A stretch of DNA of 64,000 bases from Haloarcula nitratireducens (GTDB lineage Archaea; Halobacteriota; Halobacteria; Halobacteriales; Haloarculaceae): positions 1,054,001 through 1,118,000 of the forward strand of contig NZ_RKLT01000001.1 in the NCBI RefSeq assembly GCF_019599505.1. The letters run 5' to 3'. Shown piece by piece: positions 8,322 through 16,328 of the stretch (its first letter is position 1; each line of letters opens with the position of its first letter). The notes below the pieces were generated by a model. The model did no database searches. It was not told the DNA's origin and saw only the letters and a list, made by a program, of their open reading frames with translations. Made by a program: the position numbers and the translations under genes.

Positions 8322-10496
8322 TTAGAAGACCGCGCGTTCGAGGAATCGACGCGCCAGCGACGGCCGACGGGAGTCGTGCGGATAGACGGTGACGGTCATA
8401 CACCCCGGACTCGGCGAGGGCGGGCCGTCGTCGAACAGCGCCGCTCTGAGCCGGTGGTCGGCTCCCCGATACACGAGGAGGTCCGGCCGCGGCAACTGAC
8501 CACCGTCGCTACGGAGCGACTCAGTCTGGACAGGGACCGACAGCATCTCGGAGAGGGAGGTCTGGTAGTCGTCGATCGTCTCCTTGCGTTCCTCGGAGCC
8601 GTCGGCGGGGTACCAGAGCGAGACGTTCCCCTCGTTCGACTCGGCGACGGCCTCGGCGACGGTCACCGCGAGCGGCGGGTGCGGTCCGCTCTCGCCCGCC
8701 ACCATGACCTGTTTCGGCTCGTCGTAGCCCAGGGAATCCACGAGGAGGACGTCACAGGGGGCGTGCCGGACGACCCAGTCGATCGGGTCGGCGAACAGCC
8801 GCGACCGAAGCCGGAGCGGTTCGTGTTCGGCCAGTATCGTGTCCACGCCCCGGTTGGCCGCGAAGTTGACGACGGCGTGTTTCGTGTCGTGGCTGACGAT
8901 CTCGTCGGCCTCTACCTCGACGGCCAGCTCCTCGCCGAGCGCCGCCATCCGCGTCTCGAACGCGAGGTCCGCCGACGACTGGTCGGCCACGTCCTCGATG
9001 AGAGGCGCCTGGTCGGGTACCTCCTCGAAGCGAACGGCGACCACGCGGCCGTCGTCCGGTCGGACGACGTCGGCGGCCAGTTCGATCAGCGCTCGCTCCC
9101 TGTCTTCGGCGACGTCTTTCGTGAACGCGACGAGCACTTCGCGGGTAGTGTCCGCCGCGGCGGACTCGACATCGGTGAGCGCGTTCCGACCGACCTGCCG
9201 GCGGATGGCGTCCGTCGCCGCGCCCTCCCGGCGGACTCGCGGGCGGACGTAGAAGAAGTACCAGACGACGCTCGCGAGCGTGATGGCGAGCGCACCGACG
9301 AGCGCGACGGTTCCCATCTGCGTGAGGAGGAGGCCGCCGGTGACGACCCCGGCGATCTGCGTCCACGGGTACAGCGGCGACGTGAACTCGGGGTCGTAGT
9401 CGGCGCTCCCCTCGCGGAAGGCGACGAGGGCCGCGTTGATGAGCGCGAACACCAGTATCTGGAAGGCGCTGGCCAGTTTCGCGATCTCGAGGATCGGGAC
9501 GAACGCGATCAGGATCAGCAGGACGACGCCCGTGAGCGTGATCGAGGCGACCGGCGTGCCGAACCGGTCGCTGACGGCGGCCAGCGACGGCGGCGCGAGC
9601 CGGTCCCGGCTCATCGCGAAGGGGTAGCGCGACGAGGAGAGGATGCCGGCGTTGGCCGTCGAGACGAGCGCGAGAATCGCCGCGGTGATGATAGCGACGA
9701 CGCCCGCCGATCCGAGCGTCACCTCGGCGGCGACGGCGACCGGCGTCAGCGACCCGGCGACGCTCCCCGGGTCCGTGATCCCGACCAATACCGCGACGAT
9801 GGCCACGTACAGCACCGTGGTGAACGCGAGCGACCCGAGGATGCCCAGCGGGATGTTTCGCCCCGGGTTCTCGATTTCCTCGGCGACGCTCGCCACCTTG
9901 GTGACGCCGGCGTAGGAGACGAACACGAGCCCGGTCGCGGCCAGCACGCCGCCGAGGCCGGCGTCGAGGAAGCCGGCGTAGTTCGCCGACTGGACGCTGG
10001 GCGCGCTCCCGGCGGTGAACCAGCCGAGCGCCGCCAGCATGACGACGACGATGGCGACCTGAAGCCGCCCGGTCTGCTTGGCCCCGAAGACGTTTATCAG
10101 AATCAGCACCGCCGCCAGCCCCAGCGCGACCGGCTTCAGCGGGAGGTCGAACAGCAACAGGAGGTACGGGACGCCGCCGACGAGCGCGAGCGCGCCCTTG
10201 AACGAGAGGGAGAACCACGTTCCCAGGCCGGCTATCGTCCCGAGTAGCGGCCCCATGCCGCGCTCGATGTAGATGTAGCTCCCGCCGGCCTCCGGCATGG
10301 CGGTGGCCATCTCGGACTTCGAGAGAGCCGCCGGCACGACGAGGATCCCGGCGAGGGCGTACGCGAGGATCACGGCCGGGCCGGCGATCTCCAGCGCCAG
10401 CGCCGGGAGGATGAAGATGCCGCTGCCGATCATCGCGCCGATGCTGATGGCGAGGACGGACGGGAGACCGAGGTCTCGTTCCAGGTCTTTCACCAT
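8322..10496 (-). CDS. APC-family amino acid permease fused to universal-stress-like domains
   Basis: 724 residues. The first about 430 form a 12-span APC permease with the unwound-helix motif SIGAMIGSGIFILPA near residue 17 and ILSSSRYPFAMSRDRLAPP in the middle. After the last helix two alpha/beta domains follow (about 455-590 and 600-720); the first has the nucleotide-binding-like order VLVAF...IDWVVRHAPCDVLLVDS of UspA proteins, the second is less clear. Such fusions are known in haloarchaeal CAT/APC transporters, where USP modules probably sense ATP or stress. It lies one base downstream of a TrkA-N-like gene, surely one operon. The substrate is unknown. Confidence 0.92.
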   Translation of the reverse strand: MVKDLERDLGLPSVLAISIGAMIGSGIFILPALALEIAGPAVILAYALAGILVVPAALSKSEMATAMPEAGGSYIYIERGMGPLLGTIAGLGTWFSLSFKGALALVGGVPYLLLLFDLPLKPVALGLAAVLILINVFGAKQTGRLQVAIVVVMLAALGWFTAGSAPSVQSANYAGFLDAGLGGVLAATGLVFVSYAGVTKVASVAEEIENPGRNIPLGILGSLAFTTVLYVAIVAVLVGITDPGSVAGSLTPVAVAAEVTLGSAGVVAIITAAILALVSTANAGILSSSRYPFAMSRDRLAPPSLAAVSDRFGTPVASITLTGVVLLILIAFVPILEIAKLASAFQILVFALINAALVAFREGSADYDPEFTSPLYPWTQIAGVVTGGLLLTQMGTVALVGALAITLASVVWYFFYVRPRVRREGAATDAIRRQVGRNALTDVESAAADTTREVLVAFTKDVAEDRERALIELAADVVRPDDGRVVAVRFEEVPDQAPLIEDVADQSSADLAFETRMAALGEELAVEVEADEIVSHDTKHAVVNFAANRGVDTILAEHEPLRLRSRLFADPIDWVVRHAPCDVLLVDSLGYDEPKQVMVAGESGPHPPLAVTVAEAVAESNEGNVSLWYPADGSEERKETIDDYQTSLSEMLSVPVQTESLRSDGGQLPRPDLLVYRGADHRLRAALFDDGPPSPSPGCMTVTVYPHDSRRPSLARRFLERAVF

Positions 10497-10497
10497 T

Positions 10498-10956
10498 TCA
10501 GGCGGGTTCGAATGCGGGGAGCGAGCGCTCGATCTCCCGTCGCAGTTCCGTCGCGAGGAGCGTCGATCCGCAAACGACGGTGGTGGCGATGTCTTCTACC
10601 GCCTCCCGCCGCTGCGGGTCGTTGAGTACCGCGACGACCGTCTCGAGGTCGAAGTGCGTGCGGAGCAACTGGGTGACCAGCACTGCCCGTCTGTCCCGTC
10701 GCAGCGCGACGACCGCGGCGTCGGCATCTACCGCGTCTGCGAGCGTCTCCAGCGACGTCACGTCACCGACTGTCACCTGAGTGCCGTCGAGCAACTGCCC
10801 GGCAGCGCTCCGGTGGTCGGTGACGAGACGGACATCGGCGGTCGGTTCGAACGCCGACGCGAGCATCGGCCCGGCGTGCGAATCGCTGACGACGAGGAGC
10901 GTCGGCGGTCCGGCGGTGCGAGCGAGCGTGTCTTGGAGGGTCGTTCTGAGTGTCAT
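10498..10956 (-). CDS. TrkA-N-like (RCK) regulatory protein
   Basis: 152 residues resembling the Rossmann NAD-binding half of RCK/TrkA proteins: LLVVSDSHAGPMLASAF, VRLVTDH, GTQVTVGDVTSLETLADA, AAVVALRRDRRAVLVTQLLR, and VVAVLNDPQRREAVEDIATTVVCGSTLLATEL match the order seen in TrkA-N domains, although the classical GxGxxG is replaced by SDSHAG. No TrkA-C domain is present. Its stop lies one base before the APC permease start, so it probably regulates that transporter. The start region has an AT-rich promoter with a dyad near 11041-11059. Confidence 0.8.
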   Translation of the reverse strand: MTLRTTLQDTLARTAGPPTLLVVSDSHAGPMLASAFEPTADVRLVTDHRSAAGQLLDGTQVTVGDVTSLETLADAVDADAAVVALRRDRRAVLVTQLLRTHFDLETVVAVLNDPQRREAVEDIATTVVCGSTLLATELRREIERSLPAFEPA

Positions 10957-11040
10957 AGGTAAGTTCGACGGCGGCGGTGGTCGTTATCGCCGATACGCGA
11001 TATGAGTTCCGAACCGGCATAAATGCCTAGCAATCTATTC

Positions 11041-11059
11041 CGTATCGGAAAATAATACG
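11041..11059. promoter_or_regulatory. Dyad upstream of the permease operon
   Basis: CGTAT (11041-11045) and ATACG (11055-11059) flank cggaaaata in an AT-rich gap between the Lrp gene and the TrkA-N/APC operon, about 85 nt before the operon start. It could be an operator, for example for the neighbouring Lrp protein; this is inference. Confidence 0.35.
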
Positions 11060-11081
11060 ATCGAATATCGAAGTTGTGGAA

Positions 11082-11576
11082 CTACTCTTCCCGGCCGTCA
11101 CCGATCGCGTCGGCGTCGAACAAGTGGAACGGGCGCGTGTACTCGTTGCGGATGAGGTCCTCGTCGACCACTTCGAGGCCGATGTCGTTGAGATCGCGGC
11201 CGATCCGACTCAGGTCGTTCCCGTCGGCACCGACCACTTCGACGTGGACGTTGTCGGCACCGGTCATCACCTCTTGGATAGCCACGACCCCCTCCACGTC
11301 GAGCGCGCGCTTCGCTATCTCCTCTCGCTCGTGAATCGGCGCGGTACAGACGATGAGCGTGTGTAGCTGGTATCCCGCGGCCTCGTAGTCGACGTCGACG
11401 TCGTACCCGCGGATGACGCCCCCCTCTTCGAGTTTGGCGATCCGGTTGCGGACGGTACGAGCCGAGACGTCCAGCGTCTCCGCGATCTCGCTGGCGGACG
11501 TGTGGCGAGCGTCCCGTTGGAGCGCGTGGATGATGCGCCGGTCTAAGTCGTCGAGCGGGTACTCCGAGTCGGCCAT
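11082..11576 (-). CDS. Lrp/AsnC family transcriptional regulator
   Basis: 164 residues. An N-terminal winged HTH (LDDLDRRIIHALQRDARHTS, ASEIAETLDVSARTVRNRIAKLEEGGVI) is followed by the ligand-binding RAM/AsnC domain (about 75-150) with LHTLIVCTAP and a late HLFDADAIGDGREE tail. These octameric proteins sense amino acids. The gene lies directly upstream of, and on the same strand as, the TrkA-N/APC permease operon, so control of amino-acid uptake is a natural guess. A TATA-like acttttgta (minus strand, near 11605) lies about 27 nt before the ATG. Confidence 0.93.
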   Translation of the reverse strand: MADSEYPLDDLDRRIIHALQRDARHTSASEIAETLDVSARTVRNRIAKLEEGGVIRGYDVDVDYEAAGYQLHTLIVCTAPIHEREEIAKRALDVEGVVAIQEVMTGADNVHVEVVGADGNDLSRIGRDLNDIGLEVVDEDLIRNEYTRPFHLFDADAIGDGREE

Positions 11577-11650
11577 ACGGTGCGCTTACGGCGGAAGCGG
11601 TACAAAAGTTCGTGGTCGGCGCCCTGACGCCCCCGCTCGCGGTTCGGGCC

Positions 11651-11980
11651 TCACCGGCCGTCGCCGTCGGTTCGGGCGGGCTGTTCCTCGCCGTCGTCGT
11701 CCTCGCGAGCGCGTCGGCGCTTGGTTCGCGTTCCGGGTTTCGGTCCCCGTTCGCGGCTGTCGTCGTAGGGGGTCTCGGCGATGCTGTCGGGGAACGTGAA
11801 CTCGGCGAGGACGCCGCCGACGACGGTCGCGCCGACGCCGATCCCGAGGACCATCGGCAGTCCCGCGCCGCCGTAGAGCGTGACCAGCGCCATCGACCCC
11901 CCGACCAGCAGGGCGAACCCGAGCTTCAACTGCTTGAGGAAGCGCTTGCGGTCGGCCGCGGTGATGGACGGGCCGACCAT
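11651..11980 (-). CDS. Small two-span membrane protein
   Basis: 109 residues starting MVGPSITAADRKRFLKQLK, with two membrane helices (about 18-36 and 38-58), then FPDSIAETPYDD and a charged Arg/Lys/Glu tail. The ATG at 11980 is preferred to upstream codons, which encode an un-haloarchaeal Arg/Ser-rich stretch overlapping the previous gene. It starts 37 nt after the stop of the 12018-12563 gene on the same strand, so they may form an operon. No function can be assigned; it looks like a conserved haloarchaeal family. Confidence 0.78.
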   Translation of the reverse strand: MVGPSITAADRKRFLKQLKLGFALLVGGSMALVTLYGGAGLPMVLGIGVGATVVGGVLAEFTFPDSIAETPYDDSRERGPKPGTRTKRRRAREDDDGEEQPARTDGDGR

Positions 11981-12017
11981 CAGGCCCCACCTGCGTCGGT
12001 ACCGCGTGTCGCGGTCA

Positions 12018-12563
12018 TCAGTAGAACCCCCTGTCCACGTCTTCCTCGATGACGTCCTCGAACTCCGCATCGAGCAGTTCCTCGGCCTCTTCGAAGGTAT
12101 CGGTCAGGTCGTCCATCCGGTCGGGTCGCTCGTACTGGTCGAACTCCATCGGGCCGTAGGCGGGCGAATCGACCGCGTCCATGATGTCTTCGAGCATCGC
12201 TCTGGGCGTCGTCGGCGCGTCGGCGTGCGTCTCCAGGACCGTCTCTAAGTTCTGGGCCTTCTCCTCGGCGTCGCTCTCGTCTTCGGGAGCCTGCTGGACG
12301 CCGAAGAGACCCGACCCCTCCTCGGGGAACAGCGGGTCGACGTCCTCGTCGATGCGCCGGGCGACCCGCGATCCGACCCCCTGTACCTCGAAGGGGTTCT
12401 TCGCGTAGGTCTTGAGTTGGTAGACGCCCGCGCTCGGGTGGCCGACGTAGAGGTCCTCGCCGATCCCGCTCGCGCGGTCGCCTCCGACCGCCCGCCAGCC
12501 GCCGGGGTCGGCACCGCTGTCCATCACGTCCCCGATGATGTCCTGCCAGTCACGAACGCGCAT
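12018..12563 (-). CDS. Conserved haloarchaeal protein, unknown function
   Basis: 181 acidic soluble residues. Features are MRVRDWQDIIGDVMDSGADPGGWRAVGGDR split across the N-terminus, a central VYQLKTYAKNPFEVQGVGSRVARRIDEDVDPLFP portion, and an acidic helical C-terminus with DDLTDTFEEAEELLDAEFEDV. No catalytic motif or membrane segment is visible. The codon use and acidity are typical of the genome. It precedes the two-span membrane protein on the same strand and is divergent from the DUF2237 gene. Confidence 0.8.
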   Translation of the reverse strand: MRVRDWQDIIGDVMDSGADPGGWRAVGGDRASGIGEDLYVGHPSAGVYQLKTYAKNPFEVQGVGSRVARRIDEDVDPLFPEEGSGLFGVQQAPEDESDAEEKAQNLETVLETHADAPTTPRAMLEDIMDAVDSPAYGPMEFDQYERPDRMDDLTDTFEEAEELLDAEFEDVIEEDVDRGFY

Positions 12564-12704
12564 TGTCGTCCGGACGTTGGCGACGGGTCAGAATGAAGGC
12601 ATCGGTCCGTGCCAATCGTTGGCGGTGTGGGCGGTGCCCGACGGTGTTCGGGGCGCCCATCGACTCCAATCGCCGGATAACTCCCGGAGTCCCGTACAGA
12701 ATTC

Positions 12705-12713
12705 CTTTAAACC
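12705..12713 (+). promoter_or_regulatory. TATA-like box for the DUF2237 gene
   Basis: ctttaaacc lies 20-28 nt before the ATG at 12733 and fits a leaderless haloarchaeal promoter. Confidence 0.5.
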
Positions 12714-12732
12714 GACACCCGTAATCGAGGGT

Positions 12733-13140
12733 ATGGAGAGCGAATCGAACGTGCGGGGCGAGGAACTGGAGCCCTGCGGAACGGACCCGATGACCGGGGC
12801 CATGCGGGACGGCTACTGCTACCCGCTCCAGCGAGACCCGGGTCGCCACGAGATCTGTGCGGTGATGACCGAGGAGTTCCTCCAGTACAGCAAGGGACAG
12901 GGGAACGACCTCGTCACGCCCCGCCCCGACCTCGACTTTCCGGGCCTGGAACCGGGCGATCACTGGTGCGTCTGCGTCCCGCGGTGGATGGAGGCCGAGT
13001 CGGACGACCGCGCGCCGCCGGTCGTCCTCGAAGCGACCAGCGAGGACGTCCTAGAGGACGTCCCGCTCTCGACGCTCGAAGCGCACGAACACGACGGCGG
13101 CGACGTCCAGAGCCCGGCGTCGAGCGGCCGGTCCGACTGA
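12733..13140 (+). CDS. DUF2237 family protein
   Basis: 135 residues. The pattern NVRGEELEPCGTDPMTGAMRDGYC, then HEICAVMTEEFLQYSKGQGNDL, FPGLEPGDHWCVCVPRW and late LEATSEDVL are the DUF2237 signature; several conserved Cys (CGTDP, YCYP, WCVCV) may bind metal. The function is not known. The ATG at 12733 matches the family start and the TATA-like box; upstream in-frame codons have no family similarity. It ends 26 nt before the Dna2-like gene, suggesting co-transcription. Confidence 0.88.
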   Translation: MESESNVRGEELEPCGTDPMTGAMRDGYCYPLQRDPGRHEICAVMTEEFLQYSKGQGNDLVTPRPDLDFPGLEPGDHWCVCVPRWMEAESDDRAPPVVLEATSEDVLEDVPLSTLEAHEHDGGDVQSPASSGRSD

Positions 13141-13166
13141 CCGACAGCGTTTTTCCCGCCCCGAAC

Positions 13167-15995
13167 GTGGACAGTCGCGTGCAACTGCGCGGCGTCGTGG
13201 TGGGAGTCGAGGAGCCGAAGACCGTGAGCACGCAGTACGGCGAGAGCGACCTCTGTGAGGTGACGCTCCGTCCCGAACGCGGGGCCGGCGAGCCGACGAC
13301 GGTCACGCTGTGGGGGAAGTGGACCGAGACGGCCGACTACCTCGAAGCCGGGATGGAACTGGCCGTCTACGACCCCGACGAGCGCCAGTATCGGGGCGAG
13401 ACGCAGTACTCCGTCGGGGGCGACTCGGCTATCGTGGTCGAACCGGACTTCCTCGTGGACGTGACCGACGTCCGCGCGTGGGTGCAGTGCCCCCGGATGT
13501 ACTACCTCCGGAAACTCGACGGTGCAGACCTCGCTTACCCGCTCGTCAAGGGGACCGTCGTCCACGAGGTGTTCGGGGATTTACTCCGGGGCCGCGACGT
13601 GGAGACGGCGATCGACGAGCAGATCGAGCAGGCGGGGCTGGACATCGGCCTGTTGGGTCGGGAGGCCGACGAGGTGGCCGGCGACGTCCGCGACCACGCG
13701 AAGGCCATCGAGGGGTGGCTGAATCAGGGGACGCTGACCGACTCTGACGGAGCGGCGACCGCCGCTGACGGCTCGGATCGGGACTTCAGTCCCGCGGAGA
13801 GCGACTGGCGCTCCGAGATGACGCTCATCTCCGAGCGTTTCGGCATGAAGGGGCGGGCCGACGCCGTCCGCCGGGGGACGCCCGTCGAGCTCAAGACGGG
13901 GAAGAACACCAAGCGCGAGCCCCGGTTTCAGGACAAGATTCAGGCGACGGCCTACGCCCTGATGCTCGGCGAGCGCGCGGCGAACTCGCTCGCCGCGAGC
14001 GACGTGATGGCCAGCGACGGCGGCGCCCAGAGCCCCCTGGAGGCCGCTCCCGATACGGGGACGCTCCTCTATACGAAGAACGCCGCAGTCGACCGCAACG
14101 AGGAGAGCGGCGACCTCTCGCCGGCCAAGGAGTTCTCCATCGGCTCGGGCCTGCTGCAGTACGTGATTCGGACCCGCAACGAGATCGCCGCGATGGAGTA
14201 CGACACCGGCGTCCCGACGGGGTACGAGGCCAACGCCAAGTGCGAGTACTGCTTCGAGCAGGACACCTGTATGGCGGTCTCGGGCCGCCTCGACCAGGAG
14301 TCGAAGGCCGGGCAGGTCGGCGTCGCCATCCCCGAGGACGAGCGCGAGTACTTCGAGCGCTTCTACGACGCCATCGAGGCCGAACGCCGCGCGGTCCACC
14401 GCGAGTACGCCAAGCTCTGGGAGCAGACGCCCGAGGAGCGGGCCGACGACGACCGCGCGCTGGTGGACCTCGAACCCGCCGGCCGCGCGGAACTCGACGG
14501 CGGCCGCTGGGAACTGCGCGCGAAGGGGACCGGAGCCGTCTCGAAGATTCGAGAGGGCAACCTCGTGCTGGCCAGCGACGGCGACCCGGTGACGGGAGAC
14601 GCGGAACTCGCGCGAGTCGAGAGAATAGGCGAGGCGCGAAGCACCTCGGAAAACGCGAACGGTGAAGCCGTGAGCGGCGAGGAGATAGTAGTGACGGCGG
14701 ACGAGCCGCTCGACCTGCGCCGCCTCGACGTCTACCCCTCCGAACTGACGACCGACCGCCTCCAGAACGCGCTCCACGACGCCCTACTTACGCAAGCCCC
14801 GGAACGGAAGGACGTGCTGTTCGGGCGGCGGGACCCCGAATTCTCCGCGGTCGAGGAGACGTTCATCGACAACAACCCCGCCCAGGACGAGGCGGTCAGA
14901 CTGGCGGTCGGGGCCGAGGACTTCGCGCTGGTCCACGGGCCGCCCGGCACGGGGAAGACCTACACCTTGGCGCGGATGTTGCGGGCCCTGGTCGAACGCG
15001 GCGACCGGATCCTGCTGTCGGCGTTCACGAACCGGGCGGTGGACAACGCCATCGAGGCCCTAGAGGAACAGGGATTCACCGACATCGTGCGGGTCGGCAC
15101 CGAGAGCGGCGTCCGAGAGGACATGCAGAAGTACAGGTTAGAGCAGTCCGGCGATCCCGGCGAGTGCGCGGGGACGCTCCGAAACGCGCAGGTCGTCGCC
15201 GCGACGACGGCCACCTGCGGCGGGACGGCCCTACAGAGCCAGTCGTTCGACGTGGCCGTCGTCGACGAGGCAGGGCAGTTGACCGAGCCCGGGACGCTGG
15301 CGGCGACGACGCTCGCCGACCGGTTCGTCCTCGTCGGCGACCACCAGCAGCTCCCGCCGGTCGTCCAGTCCGAGGACGAGACGCTCTCGCGGTCGCTGTT
15401 CCAGCGCCTCATCGAAGCCTCGCCCGAGGCGGGCGTGATGCTGGACCGTCAGTACCGGATGGCCCAGCACATACAGGCCTTCGCCTCCCGGGAGTTCTAC
15501 GACGGGCAGTTGCGCCCGGCGACCGGCGAGGTGGCGGCCCAGCGCATCGACGATCTGCCGGGCGTCTCGCTGGACGCGCTCCCGGCGAACCTCCGCGACC
15601 GCGTCGCCTTCGTCGACCCCGACGGCTCGCAGGTCGGCAACACGAATCCGAGAGAAGCGGACGCCGTCGCCGAGGTGGTAGCGGCCTACCGCGGAGCCGG
15701 CGTCCCGGCCGACGACATCGGCGTCATCGCGCCGTTCCGCGCGCAGGTGGCGGAGCTCGACCGCCGTCTCCCGGACGTGGCCGTCGACACCGTCGACCGC
15801 TTTCAGGGGTCGAGCAAGGAGGTCATCGTCGTCTCCTTCGTCGCGACCGGCTCGCTCGACGGCCCGATTTTCGAGGACTACCGACGCATCAACGTGGCGC
15901 TCACGCGGGCGAAGAAATCGCTGGTCCTCGTCGGGGACGAGGCGGCGCTGTCGGCCGACGACGTGTATCGCCGGATGGTCGAGTGGGCCCGGTAG
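13167..15995 (+). CDS. dna2: Dna2-like nuclease-helicase (OB fold, Fe-S nuclease, SF1B helicase)
   Basis: About 942 residues. An OB-like N-terminus (VQLRGVVVGVEEPKTV, residues 5-20, to VTLWGKW) precedes a Cas4/Dna2-type Fe-S nuclease: first Cys in VQCPRMYYL (about 106), metal site GRADAVRRG and VELKTGK (about 230-242), last cysteines CEYCFEQDTC (about 358). The C-terminal half is a Dna2/UPF1-type SF1 helicase with Walker A GPPGTGKTYT (590), DEAG (698), GDHQQLPP and VALTRAKKSL (about 910). Dna2 trims 5' flaps and resects breaks. No ATG fits; GTG at 13167 (or 13179) is chosen, just after the DUF2237 stop. Confidence 0.92.
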   Translation: MDSRVQLRGVVVGVEEPKTVSTQYGESDLCEVTLRPERGAGEPTTVTLWGKWTETADYLEAGMELAVYDPDERQYRGETQYSVGGDSAIVVEPDFLVDVTDVRAWVQCPRMYYLRKLDGADLAYPLVKGTVVHEVFGDLLRGRDVETAIDEQIEQAGLDIGLLGREADEVAGDVRDHAKAIEGWLNQGTLTDSDGAATAADGSDRDFSPAESDWRSEMTLISERFGMKGRADAVRRGTPVELKTGKNTKREPRFQDKIQATAYALMLGERAANSLAASDVMASDGGAQSPLEAAPDTGTLLYTKNAAVDRNEESGDLSPAKEFSIGSGLLQYVIRTRNEIAAMEYDTGVPTGYEANAKCEYCFEQDTCMAVSGRLDQESKAGQVGVAIPEDEREYFERFYDAIEAERRAVHREYAKLWEQTPEERADDDRALVDLEPAGRAELDGGRWELRAKGTGAVSKIREGNLVLASDGDPVTGDAELARVERIGEARSTSENANGEAVSGEEIVVTADEPLDLRRLDVYPSELTTDRLQNALHDALLTQAPERKDVLFGRRDPEFSAVEETFIDNNPAQDEAVRLAVGAEDFALVHGPPGTGKTYTLARMLRALVERGDRILLSAFTNRAVDNAIEALEEQGFTDIVRVGTESGVREDMQKYRLEQSGDPGECAGTLRNAQVVAATTATCGGTALQSQSFDVAVVDEAGQLTEPGTLAATTLADRFVLVGDHQQLPPVVQSEDETLSRSLFQRLIEASPEAGVMLDRQYRMAQHIQAFASREFYDGQLRPATGEVAAQRIDDLPGVSLDALPANLRDRVAFVDPDGSQVGNTNPREADAVAEVVAAYRGAGVPADDIGVIAPFRAQVAELDRRLPDVAVDTVDRFQGSSKEVIVVSFVATGSLDGPIFEDYRRINVALTRAKKSLVLVGDEAALSADDVYRRMVEWAR

Positions 15996-16038
15996 CCGCG
16001 CGTTGCTGGTGCGTTTATGCAAGGTGTAATTTTAGGTA

Positions 16039-16063
16039 CGTACACCGCATACGTAGGTGTACG
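16039..16063. promoter_or_regulatory. Inverted repeat directly before the zinc-ribbon microprotein
   Basis: CGTACACC (16039-16046) and GGTGTACG (16056-16063) are perfect 8-bp arms around gcatacgta, and the ATG follows at 16064. A TATA-like taatttta lies at 16027-16034. The site would sit at or just after the transcription start, as expected of a repressor operator or a start-occluding hairpin. Confidence 0.65.
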
Positions 16064-16165
16064 ATGAACTGTCCCGAGTGTGATTTCCCGCTGGCAGTCG
16101 AACAGGAGCTATCAGAGGAGACTGTCTTCTCCTGCCGGAGCTGCGGGGCGGAACACGTCGAGTGA
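16064..16165 (+). CDS. Zinc-ribbon microprotein, 33 residues
   Basis: MNCPECDFPLAVEQELSEE opens with CPEC (residues 3-6) and the C-terminal half carries CRSC (24-27), giving C-x2-C-x17-C-x2-C, a zinc ribbon. Haloarchaea are known to express many small zinc-finger proteins. It has its own TATA-like box and a perfect inverted repeat before the ATG, 68 nt after the Dna2-like gene. Function is unknown; regulatory or RNA/protein-binding roles are plausible. The paired cysteines and promoter make chance coding unlikely. Confidence 0.82.
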   Translation: MNCPECDFPLAVEQELSEETVFSCRSCGAEHVE

Positions 16166-16328
16166 ACCGGCGCGCCCGGCACACGGATACCCGTCCGTAG
16201 ACCCGATAGGCAGCCGCCGGTATGGTCGGCGGATCTATCCGACGGATCGACCGTCGAGGCCGCCGCGGCGAGACGAGCTCCCGCACGGGCTGGCACTTTC
16301 TCACCGCCGTTCCGACGCGCTCTCGACG

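Noticed and set aside
8283..10247. 654-codon open frame opposite the permease gene
   Set aside because: It is the antisense shadow of the permease; its codon pattern is Arg/Asp repeats without domains, as in many GC-rich genomes.
12966..13166. Upstream 67 codons of the Dna2-like frame
   Set aside because: They overlap the DUF2237 gene in another frame and code for an Arg/Pro-rich segment; GTG at 13167 is the better start.
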